Positions 36,430 through 49,041 of a DNA stretch of 64,000 nt are shown in pieces. The position numbers were made by a program, and so were the translations under genes. The notes under the pieces were generated by a model, which did no database searches, was not told the origin of the DNA, and was given only the letters and a program-made list of their open reading frames with translations. This DNA is from Coprinopsis marcescibilis (taxonomy: Eukaryota; Basidiomycota; Agaricomycetes; Agaricales; Psathyrellaceae), in NCBI GenBank assembly GCA_004369085.1, contig ML210309.1, positions 1 through 64,000 on the forward strand, given 5' to 3'. The number at the start of each line of letters is the position of its first letter. The stretch's first letter is position 1.

Positions 36430-37392
36430 CTATACTAATTGAAGAGTCTGCTGGCGAGTACTTGGGAGTTTTACGCCATCCTTCATGCTGCACGTCTGAG
36501 CTTGACCTCTGTATGGGGTTGGTCCAGGTACCTGCGACTAGTTAATTTCTTGCATAAAGTAGGATCCTGAAGACTCACAGTGTAGCTTGTCGGAACCGGC
36601 CAGTAGATATCGACCATCAGGCCAGGATCAGTCTTTGATACATAGCCTGGTATCGAGACATACGATGGGGTGCCCGTCCCTCCGCTGGTGATTTTGATTT
36701 GGGCACAAGAGATAAAGAACTCTGGCTGGCCGGTGAGATGAAGACCGACGTGCTCAATTCTTAGCAAATACTAAACTCAACCCTCAGTATCTCGTTCATC
36801 TTAATTGACAAAGACCGCACCTCTCCCGAGGGAACACTCGCAGGAATGTCCGCATAGAACTCCTTTTCAGCGAAAGCGATGAACGTAAACTTAGGCTGGA
36901 AGACAGCGCCCCAATGAGCGATCTACAGTGTTGGATGCTAAGTCACCATCCTGTTTATAGTCAAGGTGCAGAACGTTGCTCACCTTGAACCACGACGCTC
37001 CACTCCCATCCCATTTTCTCACATCTCCAGGCGCCTTGCCCAGATACATGGCTGCTGGGCCTTGATGAAATACCGTTTTCGCCGTACCAGTGTCCAGACT
37101 GAACCCAACCCTGCTGCCAGCGGTAACGGAGACGACTTCTGTTGCAGCTATCAAGTCTTGGTTGCAACGAATTTTGTCCGAGTTGACGTCGTGCACTGGC
37201 GCATTATCTCGTGGCCGACGAATGGCGCCAGTCGAGGTCTTGGATCCGACAATCAGCGTATCAAAGATATCTGGACAGAGATTTGAGCAAAAGATACAGA
37301 TATAGATACAAACAAGGAAGAGGCACCGTACAATGAGCGTAGGCGACCTGCAGAAAAGCTGCGATGTGAAATAGGATTAGAAAGAAGTTCAT
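36430..37392 (-). CDS. AA9 lytic polysaccharide monooxygenase (former GH61) with altered active site
   Basis: A secreted copper enzyme that cleaves cellulose or hemicellulose oxidatively. Five exons (37392-37332, 37270-36984, 36922-36821, 36770-36579, 36531-36430) give 247 aa. The signal peptide NFFLILFHIAAFLQVAYA ends just before His20, which becomes His1 of the mature copper brace. The second brace His is His89 (TVFHQGPAAMYLG). Family blocks are KWDGSGASWFK, IAHWGAVFQPKF, EYLLRIEHVGLH (second-sphere His161) and CAQIKI (Cys172, probably bonded to Cys56). The usual Q-x-Y before that Cys is replaced by E167-F168-F169, so the axial Tyr is Phe and the conserved Gln is Glu. There is no cellulose-binding module; the tail is short. 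Intron positions and phases are fully consistent. Confidence 0.92.
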
Positions 37393-38707
37393 GTTGAGGG
37401 AAGGGAAGACCTCACACACGTCGAGAAATGCGTTTATACCACTCGCCTCCGTTGTTTACAGCAACTGCACTCGGGTTGCTTTGCCCAAGGAGACTGAAAA
37501 GGGGTTTCTGAGCGAGCTTCTCCTGAACAAGACTGGCTGTCTCACTGTACAGTTGGTGGCAGATGGCCGCGTCGGAGTGCCCTGCTGGAAACATCATTTT
37601 GGAGAATGCTGGCTTTACTACCCACAGTGAGAGCTCTGTGAACGCTAGATATAAAGGCAGCACTAGATCGATGAGATGATGCAGGGTGAATCCGAGTCTT
37701 GTACGATTGGCTAAGGTCGAGTGTAGTAACCCAGTGCTATTGCCCTTGTTTTGGTACGCGCTTATTTCACGGTTCGACGCCAAGGGCCAAGTCTTATTAT
37801 GTTAGACCCGGAGCTCTGCGCCGATATCGAGTCCTCCATTCAAGCAATTTTGCTTTCACTCCACTGCACGAGAAGTTGTCAACTTTCTTTATACTTAGAT
37901 CTACTGCGGTTAGCCCTTAGCGCAGAGAGAGCATAGATAATGGACAATGGACACACACTGGACAGTGGATATCCGAATCTACATTTCTGGTGTCACTCAT
38001 TTCTTCTTCTAAGTTCGACAGGTGTCAGACTCCATGTCTATTCTGCGGTTTTCATATAGCTCGCTGAAGAATGTTTGTCAAATTATAGATGCTTAGCGAA
38101 TCACTTATTCTTTAACTTAGATAAAGGTAAACGACCTAGATGAGTCGTCTCGCTTCGTCGTCATTCACACCCTTCCCTCACAGTGTAGTATTTGGTACTC
38201 GTTTCCGCCGAGCAAACATGCAGCAAGCTGAGTGGAGGGAGTATTTAAAGACCAAGATGTCCCACGTAACAGCCCGTAAGTACGTTACGCGCTCGCAGTC
38301 TCGTACTGACACAGAAACACTACTGCTCTGTTAGAAATAGTAAAATGAGCTCTCAACATCAAAGATCAGACCGCGTGGGTACACTTCCAGGTATGCTGAT
38401 ATTTGGCGTAGTCAACCATTGAGCAGCTGAGAAGACATCTGGCCGAGTAATAGCTGGTAACATCCCAGGCTACCCGAGAACATATGGACTTAAGGGTTTT
38501 CTCATCGAAGCAGCCAGATGCTCTCAAGCGGGCGATACATCAAGTCTTCGAACGAGTTTCGGGACTGGATAAAACGAGTCCGATTCAACTCGCCTGCGTC
38601 CGACGCTGTGTTATCAAAAAACACAACAGATATCGAGGTGTGTTTCCTTGTAGTTCAGAACCTTTCCGCAAGACGTTCACGGTAGAACATTTGATTCAAT
38701 TCACAGA
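37393..38707. other. Intergenic between the AA9 gene and the first of two small paralogs
   Basis: Contains the AA9 promoter. Coding-like scraps on the plus strand (MQQAEWREYLKTKMSHVTA from about 38218, and a frame from 38484) resemble the start of the neighbouring small gene but do not connect to it cleanly; they may be extra 5' exons or remnants. Confidence 0.4.
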
Positions 38708-39178
38708 ATGTCACAAGCTGAAGCAGCTCCGACGTGGAGACAGCACACATATATCCTGTCCGTACTGAGTCTGTGAAGACACCCAACTTTCACCCACTGA
38801 CTGTAATCTGTATCAGCCCACAACGAAGAGCGAATGTATGGCTCTGTCGAAGGCTTAAACTTCAGCCAAGGCAGAAAAGATACCATACCTGCCCAAGAAG
38901 CGTCAACGTCAGAAAATGGAACGGAGTTTGGGAAGTTATCGCTGGAGATGAAGAAACTTCTTCGAAGTGTTGATCTGGAATGGCTTGGGCGGCGTTTTGA
39001 GCTTAATGGAATTGTCACGCAAGATCAGATGTTTATGCTTCGGGACAGTACGGAGTTACTGAACAGGATCATTGGGATATTAAGACACCCAATGGAGGGA
39101 GATGAATCGGACGGGAAGGCCCTGACGCCCTTCCAAGAGGAAGAGTTGTTCGTCGCATTCTTAGATTACCGAATTTGA
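38708..39178 (+). CDS. Small hypothetical protein, tandem paralog 1
   Basis: My model has exons 38708-38768 and 38817-39178, 140 aa, starting MSQAEAAPTWRQHTYILSVL. The donor (GTCTGT) is weak. The C-terminal about 75 residues (MKKLLRSVDLEWLGRRFEL, NRIIGILRHPMEGDESDGKA, LTPFQEEELFVAFLDY) align with the end of the next gene (paralog 2), giving independent support for coding. The region looks helical. I do not recognise the family. Start and first exon are uncertain. Confidence 0.5.
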
Positions 39179-39653
39179 AAGAAGAATAGTTAGATTTCAT
39201 GAAAATAGAACTGCGGAATCAAGTTGACATGCTTGACATTTGTGGTGTTCAGCATGTCTTGAGTAATTCGTTCTCAAGTTGAAATGGAACCAAGCCCACA
39301 TAGATCTACAGCTGTCATTTAACATGACTACAAGTTAGCGAACTTCAGCCTAGAACCTTCTCAGTTTGTATGATAATGCGCAGTCACTGCGACATAAAGT
39401 CGCATGGGCTCGCCACACCTCATCCAGTGGTCCATTTCGCCCATGGATAGAAACTACGGTCCCCACCCAACCATCGGTATTACTAAAATTCCAAAGTAGA
39501 TGGGTAGTAGTACAGCTTGACTCACTATTTCGCAGCGACTTTGCAGAACATTTTCAAAATCAAAACCTTCAATGAATGGACATCATTCAGGGTAAGGACC
39601 ACCGTTCCACGTATACATGAAGGTTTTCAAGCTGTATTTGGGTTTTTCAGACA

Positions 39654-40525
39654 ATGCTTGGAAAGCTGTGCCGAAGATATCTGGACATTGATAAGACGGG
39701 AATCGCGCAGTACAAACGGATTAAAGAGGTCCAACGAGGACTTGCTGCTCGATTTCCTACTGTGATTATGGAAGATGGATTACATGCGCCCGTACTCAGG
39801 CAATATATAGTAAAATTCCACGATCGACAGCGACACATGCAAATGCAATTCGTCGGCGGCTCCTTAAACCAATCGGGAAATGAAGCGAAAAGTGGTACGC
39901 CTCCTTATGGTTCGCTTCGCTTTTACCAGGTTTGTAGGTCAACATAACCTTTCTTACAGATGATGATTACGCTCAAGAGTCAGAGTCGGACATAGCCAGT
40001 GGAAGTGAAGAAGAAGTCGAAAATTACTTGTTAGAAGTCGAGCCAGAAATCGTTGATCAACATCACGGCGCTTACGACCGCAAAGGTTTGGAGGTATTTC
40101 CATATCCTAAAAGGGCTTTCGCAGCTAAAAATTCAATATTCCGGTTCAATCTAGGTGAATTAGCATTTGGTACTAGCTTCGCAACCCCCCAGGACTTTTA
40201 CATCCGTAAATCGCCTCTTCAGCAACATACGAAGCGCTCAACAGCAACAAATCTAGACGATACAATGGCGGAGGTCAAGCACCTCCTGAGAGGGACAGGG
40301 CTGTTATGGATGGTCGGACGCTTCCAAAAGGTTGGACTGGTCACAAAAGAAGGCCTCATTCGTACAGGCAGAAACAAAACGCTGCTGGAGAGGATGATCG
40401 GTATTAGATTGAGAACCCCTGTGGCTGGAGATGACAGTAAAGGGCGGGTTCTGACTGCATTTGAGCAAAATGCTCTGGCTGTGGCTTTTTTAAACTTTGT
40501 AAAGGAGAAGAAAGGACATGCATAA
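39654..40525 (+). CDS. Small hypothetical protein, tandem paralog 2
   Basis: The model has exons 39654-39894 and 39960-40525 (65-nt intron, phase 1), 268 aa. It starts MLGKLCRRYLDIDKTGIAQY, and an acidic stretch (DYAQESESDIASGSEEEVEN) follows. The end (EVKHLLRGTGLLWMVGRFQK, MIGIRLRTPVAGDDSKGRV, LTAFEQNALAVAFLNF) is homologous to the end of paralog 1. An upstream in-frame segment (KTFNEWTSFR, ending at a donor near 39590) suggests a possible extra 5' exon. Family and function are unknown. Confidence 0.55.
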
Positions 40526-41462
40526 TACGAAAGATAGACATATTTTCACTCACCCATAGTAAGTAGTAACCCGAACTCCAAAGATTAGCGGAGAAATGCA
40601 TCGTATGACCATGGCAGGAGCTCGTAATGAGTACAGGTAGCATTTGACACCACTGAACAGAATGGCGGTTCTTGCTATCTCGCTCTCGTACTTGTGTCCA
40701 TCCCATTTTACAACGCTTTCTCACAGAAGACGAGTTAGTAGGCTCGGAACAGCCTTCAAACGAATCCGGAGGTTGCCGGGAATAAGCACCGCCACGCAGA
40801 ATACCATGTCTCATCGTTCCCCCTAGGGCCCTATAGACGAAGTCCTAAGCAAGACGAATCTGCACCCAAAATCACAAGGAACCGGCCATCTAGAACACCT
40901 ATTGAGAGTAAGTAAAGGGATGAGAGAATTATTTAGCATTGATCACCCAACTACATATAAAACGCTTAAATTATAGCAGCAGCGCGAGGGACGAGAGGGT
41001 AGACATGGAGAGAAAACCTGCAGAAAAGGGGAAAATAAGAACTAAAGGGGGAAATCATTACGCTATAAAAAGCTTCTCGTGAATCGTAACAAAAAGGGGT
41101 AAAATCTCTCTTGAGAGTAATATGTGATAAAGGCGAAAAGAACGGGTCAAGGAGGGTGATACTGTCGGTTTTTATGTATGCGTAAGGCCAATGGACAGGG
41201 AGATGGCCTGAATGAGAGGGAATTGAGGAGGATCGGGAAGAAAGGAAAGTCGGGCAAAGGAGCGGGAGGAAGGTAGATAGCTATATAGAACTAACTTTTG
41301 GTTTATGTACGTAGGTATTGTGGAGCGAGAGAAATTAAAAGCGTAAAAAGAAGTAAACAAAGTTCAAATTGGAGGAGAAAATCAGAAAGAAAAAGAAGAC
41401 CTTATTAGAGCTTTGACTATGAAGAACCACACATCCAATGAGAAAGAAATCACAAAACCCCT
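40526..41462. other. Intergenic, 3' side of the Kin1 gene
   Basis: AT-rich, purine-rich sequence with no supportable gene. It probably includes the kinase 3' UTR (leftward transcription). Confidence 0.5.
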
Positions 41463-44400
41463 TTACAACTTGAGTTCAGTCAATACCCGCCTAGCAAGCA
41501 TCTGATATTGCCACCCATCGCCACCGGCTCTTCGAAACTGGATGCCGTGAAGTGGTAGCCAAGGGACCTAAGACCATGGAAATGGCGCATTAGATAGCCA
41601 TTATAACGAACGAGGAGAAAGGAAAAACCCACCTTGACAACATTGATCTCGAATCTGACACTCAGACTATTATTGCCCAGATGTTCAAACACAGCCTGAT
41701 CCACCTCTCCAGAGGGCAACGGACTGGGACTTCTTGCCCTCGGCGTATCACCACCCTCACCCCCGCTGCCAAAGTCTCTAGGAATCGGTGGCAAAACTTT
41801 GGCCTTGTTCGCAGGCGTTGTAGGTGAATACGACCTCGGAATCGATCCCTGAGACGTGGCATCATCATCCTTCCCATTCGACACTGAGAGCCCATTCATC
41901 TGCGGGAGCTGTTCTTGCGGGGACGAAGCAGCATGTTCCGACGTAACGTTGAAGAATGAAGACGAGCCGCCACTCCTTGTAGCAAGCTTGTTGGTTGTGG
42001 ATGTTTCGGTCTTAGTATCCACAGACGGTTCCCGTTCCTTGCCCTTCTTCATGCCAAACGACAACTTGGAAGCCTTCTTGACGATAGAAGGACGCTGCTG
42101 AGGGGTGATGCTGCGAGTGTCGCCAGAGCTGATGCCAGATGTAGACTGCTGGTGATGACCGTTTGTCCTAAACCCAGCACCTGCTTCCCCAAGCGAAGAG
42201 ATATCGATCGACGGCAAGTGGATGCACTCGAAACCAGTCCTGGTCTCCCGATACTGAACCTGCATCCGATTCAGGACGCGGCGAATGTCCATCTTGATGG
42301 CACCGGCGGTCTTGGTAGAGGTGGTCGCAACGCTGAACAATCCCTTGAGGAATACTGGCTTGAAATCCTTGTCGGTCGCATGGCCATCGTCCCGATCTTC
42401 CTCGGTATCAAACCCACCCTGTCCCTCCTCCTCAGCCTCCCTCTGCTCCGACAGTTCATTCTCGCCCCTCCTTGGCGGGAAAAGCCTCTCTGCCAATGGT
42501 TTGCCCGATGAACTGCTGTACCCAGTTGAGGGTCTTCTATGCCTTCCGATAGTCCCACCAGAACTCGCACTCGGTCCAGTGGTGCTTCCAAAGGCCGCAC
42601 TCGTGCTACTCCTCCTCTCATGCCGACTGGCCCGCCCTTGCGGGTCCAAGATAGTCGCAGCCCGCCGATGGACATTCCCCACAGGTTGACTAACACTCAT
42701 CGCAATGGACTTGGGCTTTGCGATCGTCTCACTATCAGTCACGGCACGCTCCTTCTCGAACTGGTCACCACCCCTTTCCTCATCCTGCGAGCGCGTCTCA
42801 GCAGAAGGCCTAGGCGAAGGCGATAAAATCGTTCCCCTCTTCCCTCCCCCACCAGCACCACTGCCAACCATACTCTTCCGGCTCCCATGTCCACCCTCTT
42901 CAGCGGCAGACCTGCCAACCAATAAACTCCCAAACTTCCTCACAAGCGTAGCTCCACTCGACAACGGGGACCCAGCGTGCTCCCTATCGCTCTTCTCCCC
43001 CTCCGTTTCAAACGCAGTCTTTTCAGCCGGAACAGACTTCGGCGGCGCATCAATTACAACCTTCGCCCCATGCTCACTCACGCCCTCACCACCGTTCGAA
43101 GACCCAAACATCGTTCCCCACCCCCTCGACAACACACTCGGTCGTTGGCTCATGCTATGACTCCTCCTGTGCGTGCTCGCAGGCGGCTTCTGGATCCCAA
43201 CCCCATTCCTCTTCGGCATTCCCGCAGGCTGCTCAATCTCGATGTGCTGCCTAATCGGAGGCGTACTCTGAACAGTCGGCGATGGCGGCAACCCAGGATC
43301 CCGCGTCCTCGGCTGCCCAACAAACGTAGGCGCAGTAGGCGACGACGCAATCGAATTGTCATACGACATCCCCGAATAATGCGACGTCTCTGGCGGCGGT
43401 AGCCTAGGTAGCGGCATGCTATAGTCTGGCTTGGCTTTCGGTCCGAGGGTGTCGCTCTTCTTCACGGTCGCACCAACGTTGGGTGCAGTGTAGTGCGGCT
43501 GGGTCTGCGCAGCGAGGTACTGCTGCTGCTGCAGATTGCCAGAGAGGGGTGTTTGGGTCGTGGCCGCGGTAGGTGACATCTGGTCCAGAAGCGAGAGCTG
43601 CGAACTGGCGAATTGGCCGGGGCCGAACACCTTATCACGCTCCATCTTCTCCCTCGCAAGGTAGTACATCGAAAGTAACGGGTGGAAACCTCTGGTCGGG
43701 TCGACGGGTTCGCGATCGGCGAAGGAGAGGGTGTGCTGAGAGTTGGGTGGGGATCGACTCATTGGGCTTCCAGGAGGCGACGACGCAGGTGAGAACAACT
43801 TCTTGCGATAATACTCGAACCCCGAGAATCTTCTCGTCTTCTTGGGAGCAGGTCCATCCGATTTGTTGCTGTCGAATGAAATAGCAAGGCTCGAATTCGA
43901 GAGCGACTCTCCCCATCTACCCCCTCCGTTGTACGTTCCGTTGCCGTTGAGGTTGCTTCTCGAGCCACGTTTCCGTTCATAGTGTTGGACTGAACGGGTA
44001 TAGGCGTCGGATTCGAGAATGTCGATGAGTCTTCGTTCGATTTGTTCTTCAGTACCGAACTCGAAGCCTTTCATGCCGCGGATGACCTGACGATCGAGTT
44101 CTTCGACACGGAGAGGCTCTCTGTGGACCATATGGAGGTCAGGAGGGCCAGAAAACCCGCGAGTCATCCAAGGATGGCTCATGACTTCTTGTAACGTGGC
44201 GCGAGCAGCAGGGTTGGTGACCAACATCCGGGACAGTAGGTGCTTGCATTCTGTTCCATATTCACGTCAGATTCTTCGACGACGACACAAGATGTCTATC
44301 ACTCACCCGCACTGAGCCAAACAGGATACTCGACGAGACCCCGCTTGATCTTTGCATGTAGCGCAGGCATGCTCTGGTCGTCAAACGGAACCTTTCCGCA

Positions 44401-45721
44401 GACCAGAACGTAGAGCACCACGCCAAAGCTCCAAACATCCACCTCTGGCCCAGTGTAGACCTTTGCATTGAGCAGCTCAGGGGCCGCGAAATAGAGGGAG
44501 CCACAAAACGTGGACAGATGGGTAACAGGGTCATAAAGATTAGAAAGACCGAAATCGATTATTTTGATGTTTCCAGTTTGTGAAATGAGAATATTTTCGA
44601 TTTTGAGGTCTGAGAGCAAGGAGTGAGTTCCAGGTAGATCGTGACGCCCTCCAAACGACAGAAACCGCAACGAAACAAGGGAAGAGACGAAGACTAGGGA
44701 ACAAAGACTAACCACGATGGACCACATTGTTCAGGTGGCAATACTCGAGGGCACTCCCGATCTGTCTCGCAAACTTCCTGGCCACCCGTTCACGAAGTCT
44801 TCCATGACTGATGATATAGTCGAGCATCTGGCCGCCATTCACGTACTCGAAGACCATGTAGTAATGATGCTGGTGTACGATCATTTCGCGCATTCCGCAG
44901 ATGTATGGGTGATAAAGGAGCATGCTGAGGGCTGCCTCGCGTAAGGTTCGGATTTCCTTGGATGCATCCTTTGAAGCCTGTCGAGATGCGGATTCTGCGC
45001 TGGGACCGGTGCTGCCCGCAGGCGGTGGATTGGGATAGACACGAGGTAGAATCTTGACCGCCAGCTAGAAACGCATATCAATGAGTATCCTTTGCTATGG
45101 CCACCAAACGCGAATGCAGATATAAAGACCAGCTCGCAGCCAGCAGAACAAGACATAGAAAGAATGAATGAATAGGAGCGCAGAAAGTACCTTTTCATTG
45201 GTAACGTTGTGGGTGGCCAGCTTGACCTTGCCCATGCTCCCCGCTCCCAGTGTCTTGCTCAGCGTATAATCCCCCAAAATCCGGTTCGAGCGACTTGGTC
45301 TACCTGACGAGGAGGCCCCTTGTTCGTGGCTGTCTCGATGTCGACGACGGTGAGGCGTGGCAGTTGCATCTTGATCTGTCGAGCTGGACCTGTCCCTGGA
45401 GTCCCTTGCCGACCCCGCAGCTGTCGAGCCTGGCTCCGAGGTCACTGCACTGAAGGCCTGGGGTGGCATCGATACCGGTCGTGGACGATGCGAAGAGGAG
45501 GAATTTGAGGATCTTGGGATGGGCGCCGGTAGATTCTGGGAGTTGTTGAGATGTGATGATGGGTGTTGTGGCTGCGTATGAGTTGGCTGTTGCGAAACAG
45601 GCATATCAAACTCGTGTCCTCTGACTATCCCTCCATACGATGGCGAAATATGGCCTGCCTCGACGTCTTCAGGAACCTGGTTGAGTTGTGGGGCCAGTGA
45701 TGTTGGATAAGCCGCAGACAT
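41463..45721 (-). CDS. kin1: Kin1/Kin2-type (MARK/PAR-1) Ser/Thr protein kinase with KA1 domain
   Basis: A membrane-associated kinase that acts in polarity, cell-wall/septum control and exocytosis in yeasts. Five exons (45721-45191, 45064-44713, 44609-44307, 44250-41633, 41567-41463) give 1302 aa. A Ser/Pro/His-rich leader precedes the kinase domain: [15 protein letters not shown] (P-loop), LAVKILPRV (Lys181), [34 protein letters not shown] (Asp295), [13 protein letters not shown] (Asp313), [15 protein letters not shown] (activation loop) and [21 protein letters not shown] long disordered linker follows. The KA1 membrane-binding domain ends the protein ([44 protein letters not shown]). The last exon is essential to complete KA1. 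The long antisense frames over the linker are composition shadows. Confidence 0.96.
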
Positions 45722-48700
45722 GGAACGGTCGTGGGTGGTGTCGGGTCGTCTTGGGGGTTTCTAAGAAATTGTCGGCGGCGGTTGGTCAGAGACAATTGAG
45801 CCGTAAAACCAGACGCGAGCCCGTGCGCGACGACGAGGAAAGACGTTTGTCGCTGTCTGGGACGACGACGACGACGAGAAAATATGGTGAGCGTCGGTGG
45901 AACGAATAAGCCAAGTTTGTTGGCGATGCCAATTCGTTTGATGCTGGTCTTGCCCTGACCCAGATCACTGGCGCCGGCAGTCGTCAAACTCAAATAGGAG
46001 GTCTCTACCGAAATCCTAATTTCACTTCGAATTATCCTCCAGCACTCTATTTAGTCTCCTGCAGCTTCTGAGCAGGAACAATACTTTCCGCCCCAACAAT
46101 GGAAATCCAAGACAAACACCTCTCGTACCGGCACAACAAAGCCTGGTTCAAACATAACACCGCAGCACTAGCAATAAACCAGAGCCGTAAGATGAATTCA
46201 ATTGAAATGACCGCCGGTCATGAATACAGATTTACACCTTTACCCCCAATCCATGACGAAATTCATAAATATATCGTACCAGCCCGACTTGCGTCAGAGG
46301 TGTGACAGCAAGAAACCTGCACTGGCTTTCCCCGAAAGCTCCACAAATACAGCCAGCCTTGCAACCGACTGAATCCCGGGTGATACTAGTACCAGACGAT
46401 TGATGTGTGAAGTCATCTTTGTTCCAAGAAGCCACATTTCGATTCCCATGCGAGACACTGACCACTTCCTTGATGCCGCAGCCCCCAGAATAGATACCAG
46501 GAAATATCGGCAAGGAATGTCCGTGGCGGCGTGGCCTGAACGCGGCCGTGACGGTGGGTATCTAAGGCAGGGAGGCTTAATGTTCATGGTTCGTAACGCG
46601 CTAAAAGGGATATCTTCTCTCCAATAAAGAGCCGTCGTTGTCGTCTGCAGGCTAGAATGCCAATATTAGGGAGCACCCATGCCGTGAAGTGATTGCGAGG
46701 AATGTAGTGATCCCAGTGTGGTTCTCGAGGGTTCAGACCGTTACGTGAAGGGTTGGCCAGAACCGCAGGAACCACGAGAACGGGTATTGGGTGATCGGTC
46801 ACCCGGAAGATCAGGGTCCTAGGCACGAGGTGGAAAGCAGGCTTTTCAAATGCCCGAATCGAGGAGTCACACTTCCGTAAGCGTGCAGTCCAGAACGACC
46901 TCCTCAGGGCCTGTGGTGACTGTGACATTCGGTAAGAAACCATCACATTGAAAGGGACACCATCAACACACCAGACCTTCAAGAGATCGATCTTTCAGAA
47001 GCGCATAAGTTGCAGACCTGATTCTTGAGACGATTGAAGCTGAACCTTTGACAACGATCCTCCCCAAGACTTGGGTGCTAAGCACGAACAAAAACAAAAG
47101 TGTGCCCTTCATGCACACCTGGCTGGAACCATCGTATTCGCATAGATGAGTACGACATGCGCCGGCTCGAGCTACAGAGTGCGATATTCTCAGCAGCGAT
47201 GCCCGAAGAAGGCACAAACAAATCGAAATGAAGAGTACAGTAGTCCAAGGCTTCATCAATTGGTTACACTGCGGCCTGCACCACGCAAGTAAGCTTCTAG
47301 TCGCAACATCGGCTTGGCTACACAAGAATACCCACCGGCTGTTTGCCATTGGATCCAGGATTCCAGGGTACCCAGGTGGATTCGAATCGGTTTGCATCCA
47401 TTATGGTCGTGATAAAAAGCAGCGCCCTGATTCGAGTAATGTTTCCACAACACTATCCCAGCTAAGCAAACACAGTGCCCTAGAGAAGCCTGTAGCAAAG
47501 TCCAGAAACCCTAGAGCAGCAGTCGATGACGCCAAGTCGGCGATGGGGGTGGTTGTGGTTGACTTTCAAGCCATCACATGCACACAACTTGAAGCAGCCA
47601 AAGGCTCATAAATTGATGCCAGGCAAAAGCCGAGCTATTCTTAGCCCATCCTGTTGACCCCTGTCCAAGTCGAACTTGTGTCATCTCAAGATCGCAAGGC
47701 TCCTCGTAGCCTGTTATTCAATTTCTAATCGACCATTTACCTATACTCGTGGATCTATAGTACTTGGAGAATAGGCAAGACGGAACACGCTCAAAAGCAC
47801 AAGCCTCTCAGATACAACTGGGGAGGTAGCCAAATGAATTGAGTATCTCTTGGGTAAGCCAAGCCGGTCACCCTCTTCGTCCTCCCTATTCTTCAAGGCC
47901 CCCCTGCACTGACGCATTCACTGGCGAGATATAATCCTCCCCGCACACTAGTAACGAGGACGCTTAACCTACACAGGCGGTCGTGTTATTTAATCACACT
48001 CATTTAGACCCGCATTGCGACTGGAGATATGTCTAGTACCTCACTGCGAACCCTGTTTCTCAATCCGACGCGGGGGCGGTATATCCTAAAATGCCAGTCC
48101 GGGTGGATTGCAACAGGGGCTGAAATATACACTATCGTCGAGATTGAAGGTGTAGAGATGGTAAGCTCACATTTTGACCACGCTGGTCGTTGGCTGGGAG
48201 TCCACGACTAGCACACTGTACGCTGAAAGGAACAAACATCCCATCTTCTAAAATATTTGATGCGCCTTCGGCGGGAAAGCCGACACGTCGGACGGGAGGG
48301 AATCTTGTGATTGCATCACCTCAGTTGATTCGATGGCGCTCGGGAACCCGGACCCTTTGCAGAAACTGACTCGAGTGTCCTTTCTCGTCTCTCCGACAGC
48401 GCTGTGGCATTGAGTATCGATATCAGAATGGTAACGAGCTCCGACGATGGTCCTCCGAGTCCTAGTATATTGATATTGGCGGAACATTCCACGCTTGCGG
48501 GCCCATTTGCAATCATCGGCTGTGAAGGATTTAAATGGAGTCAGACTAACTGTTCTGCTGTTCTGCATCGTGGTCGTGATACGCCCATAAAGCTGACGAG
48601 ACAGATAGGGACGAGAGATCAATAATGCAGTTAGGGTAGAGAGTAACCCACGATTGGTTAGATTTTGATTCAAAGGTCTTATCCTCGACGCACTTTGATA

Positions 48701-49041
48701 GCGCGACACGACGAGCTCCTGTGGCTGCAAAGCGATCAACGCAGTCTAAGTAAACTATGTAGGCAGGTGCGGCGGTCAGAGCTAATTGACATATCGGTGA
48801 GCTGTTTGGCCTGGAATTTACTGCCTAAAATAAGTTTCGTTAACAACCCTAAGGCGAATATAATGTTACATAGCATGATGAAGACAAAGGGCAAAAAGAG
48901 GGCGACCGAGAGCTAAGCCTCGAGAAATGATGACACAAAAGGCGAATGGTATAGATTGTTCAAAACGATATCAAGAACCTGGCAAACAGTTTCAGATGAC
49001 ATACATTCCGCCTCACAGGGAAGGGACTCACCAACGTTCAA
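45722..49041. other. Gene-poor stretch between the Kin1 gene and the A/B array
   Basis: The first few hundred bases upstream of 45721 are the kinase promoter and 5' leader. Beyond that, frames on both strands (for example 46584-46982 minus and 47228-47611 plus) start at non-ATG codons or overlap each other and carry no motif. I see no supportable gene. Confidence 0.45.

Noticed and set aside
36770..36800. A 22-nt intron (gttgag...ctaag) in the AA9 gene
   Set aside because: It is too short to be spliced; using GAG|GTGCGG...TTTAG|TAT instead gives a normal intron of about 50 nt and the conserved EYLLRIEH sequence.
41856..43402. Several long plus-strand frames opposite the Kin1 gene, some Arg-rich
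   Set aside because: They mirror the Ser/Pro/Gly-rich linker codons of the kinase and have no independent support.
46584..46982. 132-codon minus-strand frame
   Set aside because: It starts at a TTG codon, lacks an ATG near the 5' end, and has no recognisable motif or splice partners.
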